Source: Patella vulgata
Taxonomy: Eukaryota; Mollusca; Gastropoda; Patellidae
Direction of reading: 5' to 3'
Length of the DNA: 64,000 bases
Assembly (NCBI RefSeq): GCF_932274485.2
Contig: NC_065880.2
Span: 78,673,730-78,737,729 of the forward strand
Both the position numbers and the translations under genes were made by a program. Under the pieces are notes generated by a model, which was given only the letters and a program-made list of their open reading frames with translations, made no database searches and was not told the DNA's origin. Shown here piece by piece: positions 63,969 to 64,000 of the stretch. Numbering within the stretch: position 1 is the stretch's first letter; the number at the start of each line of letters is the position of its first letter.

Positions 63969-64000
63969 TGGTACAATTATATTTCATTAATTTGCTTGCA

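Overview
This is AT-rich animal nuclear DNA. Host coding sequence is confined to short exons on the minus strand with GT-AG introns, and most of the rest is transposon and minisatellite. The repeat content (two tRNA-headed SINE families with a 'GGGGTTTAACGTCC' end, an APE/RNase-H LINE, a Penelope-like fragment, Tc1 elements, a Helitron end, hAT and other MITEs) and the protein sequences suggest a marine lophotrochozoan, most likely a mollusc. That is an inference; no marker here fixes the species.

The host content is two tandem genes of glycoside hydrolase family 31 (maltase-glucoamylase / acid alpha-glucosidase type), both on the minus strand. Gene 1 (35859 down to 16798) is complete. Nineteen coding exons join in frame to 938 residues: a cytosolic tail, one signal-anchor helix, a six-cysteine trefoil domain, then a single GH31 catalytic unit ending with a natural stop. 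All catalytic residues are present at the spacing of human maltase-glucoamylase. Gene 2 (62466 down to 40056, 5' part beyond the right edge) has eleven exons matching gene 1 exons 9-19 in boundary and phase, so the pair arose by tandem duplication. Gene 2 keeps both catalytic carboxylates but has replaced three substrate-pocket residues (the positions of Met444, Arg526 and Trp539 in human MGAM), so it is probably altered in specificity or inactive.

Layout: 1-16700 holds no host gene I can support and is a patchwork of repeats (TACGCCC element, inverted repeat, MITEs, SINEs, LINE pieces, Penelope-like fragment, one possible P2X7-type fossil exon). 16798-35859 is gene 1. 35860-40055 is the intergenic gap, with a fold-back element and a Helitron end. 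40056-62466 is gene 2, whose 9-kb intron 46042-55098 carries a three-layer nest of elements. 62467-64000 holds SINEs and a hAT element.

The most unusual feature is that many introns carry minisatellites that include an exon edge. Repeat units copy the splice donor or acceptor together with a few coding bases, so several real splice sites sit at the end of an array of look-alike sites (exons 2, 3, 5, 7 and 15 of gene 1; exons 14 and 15 of gene 2). In addition, the CT-rich tail of a SINE forms the polypyrimidine tract of the exon 2 acceptor. Two Tc1 transposons of equal length (1527 bp) differ at about a dozen bases; one has an open 339-residue transposase, so this family moved recently.
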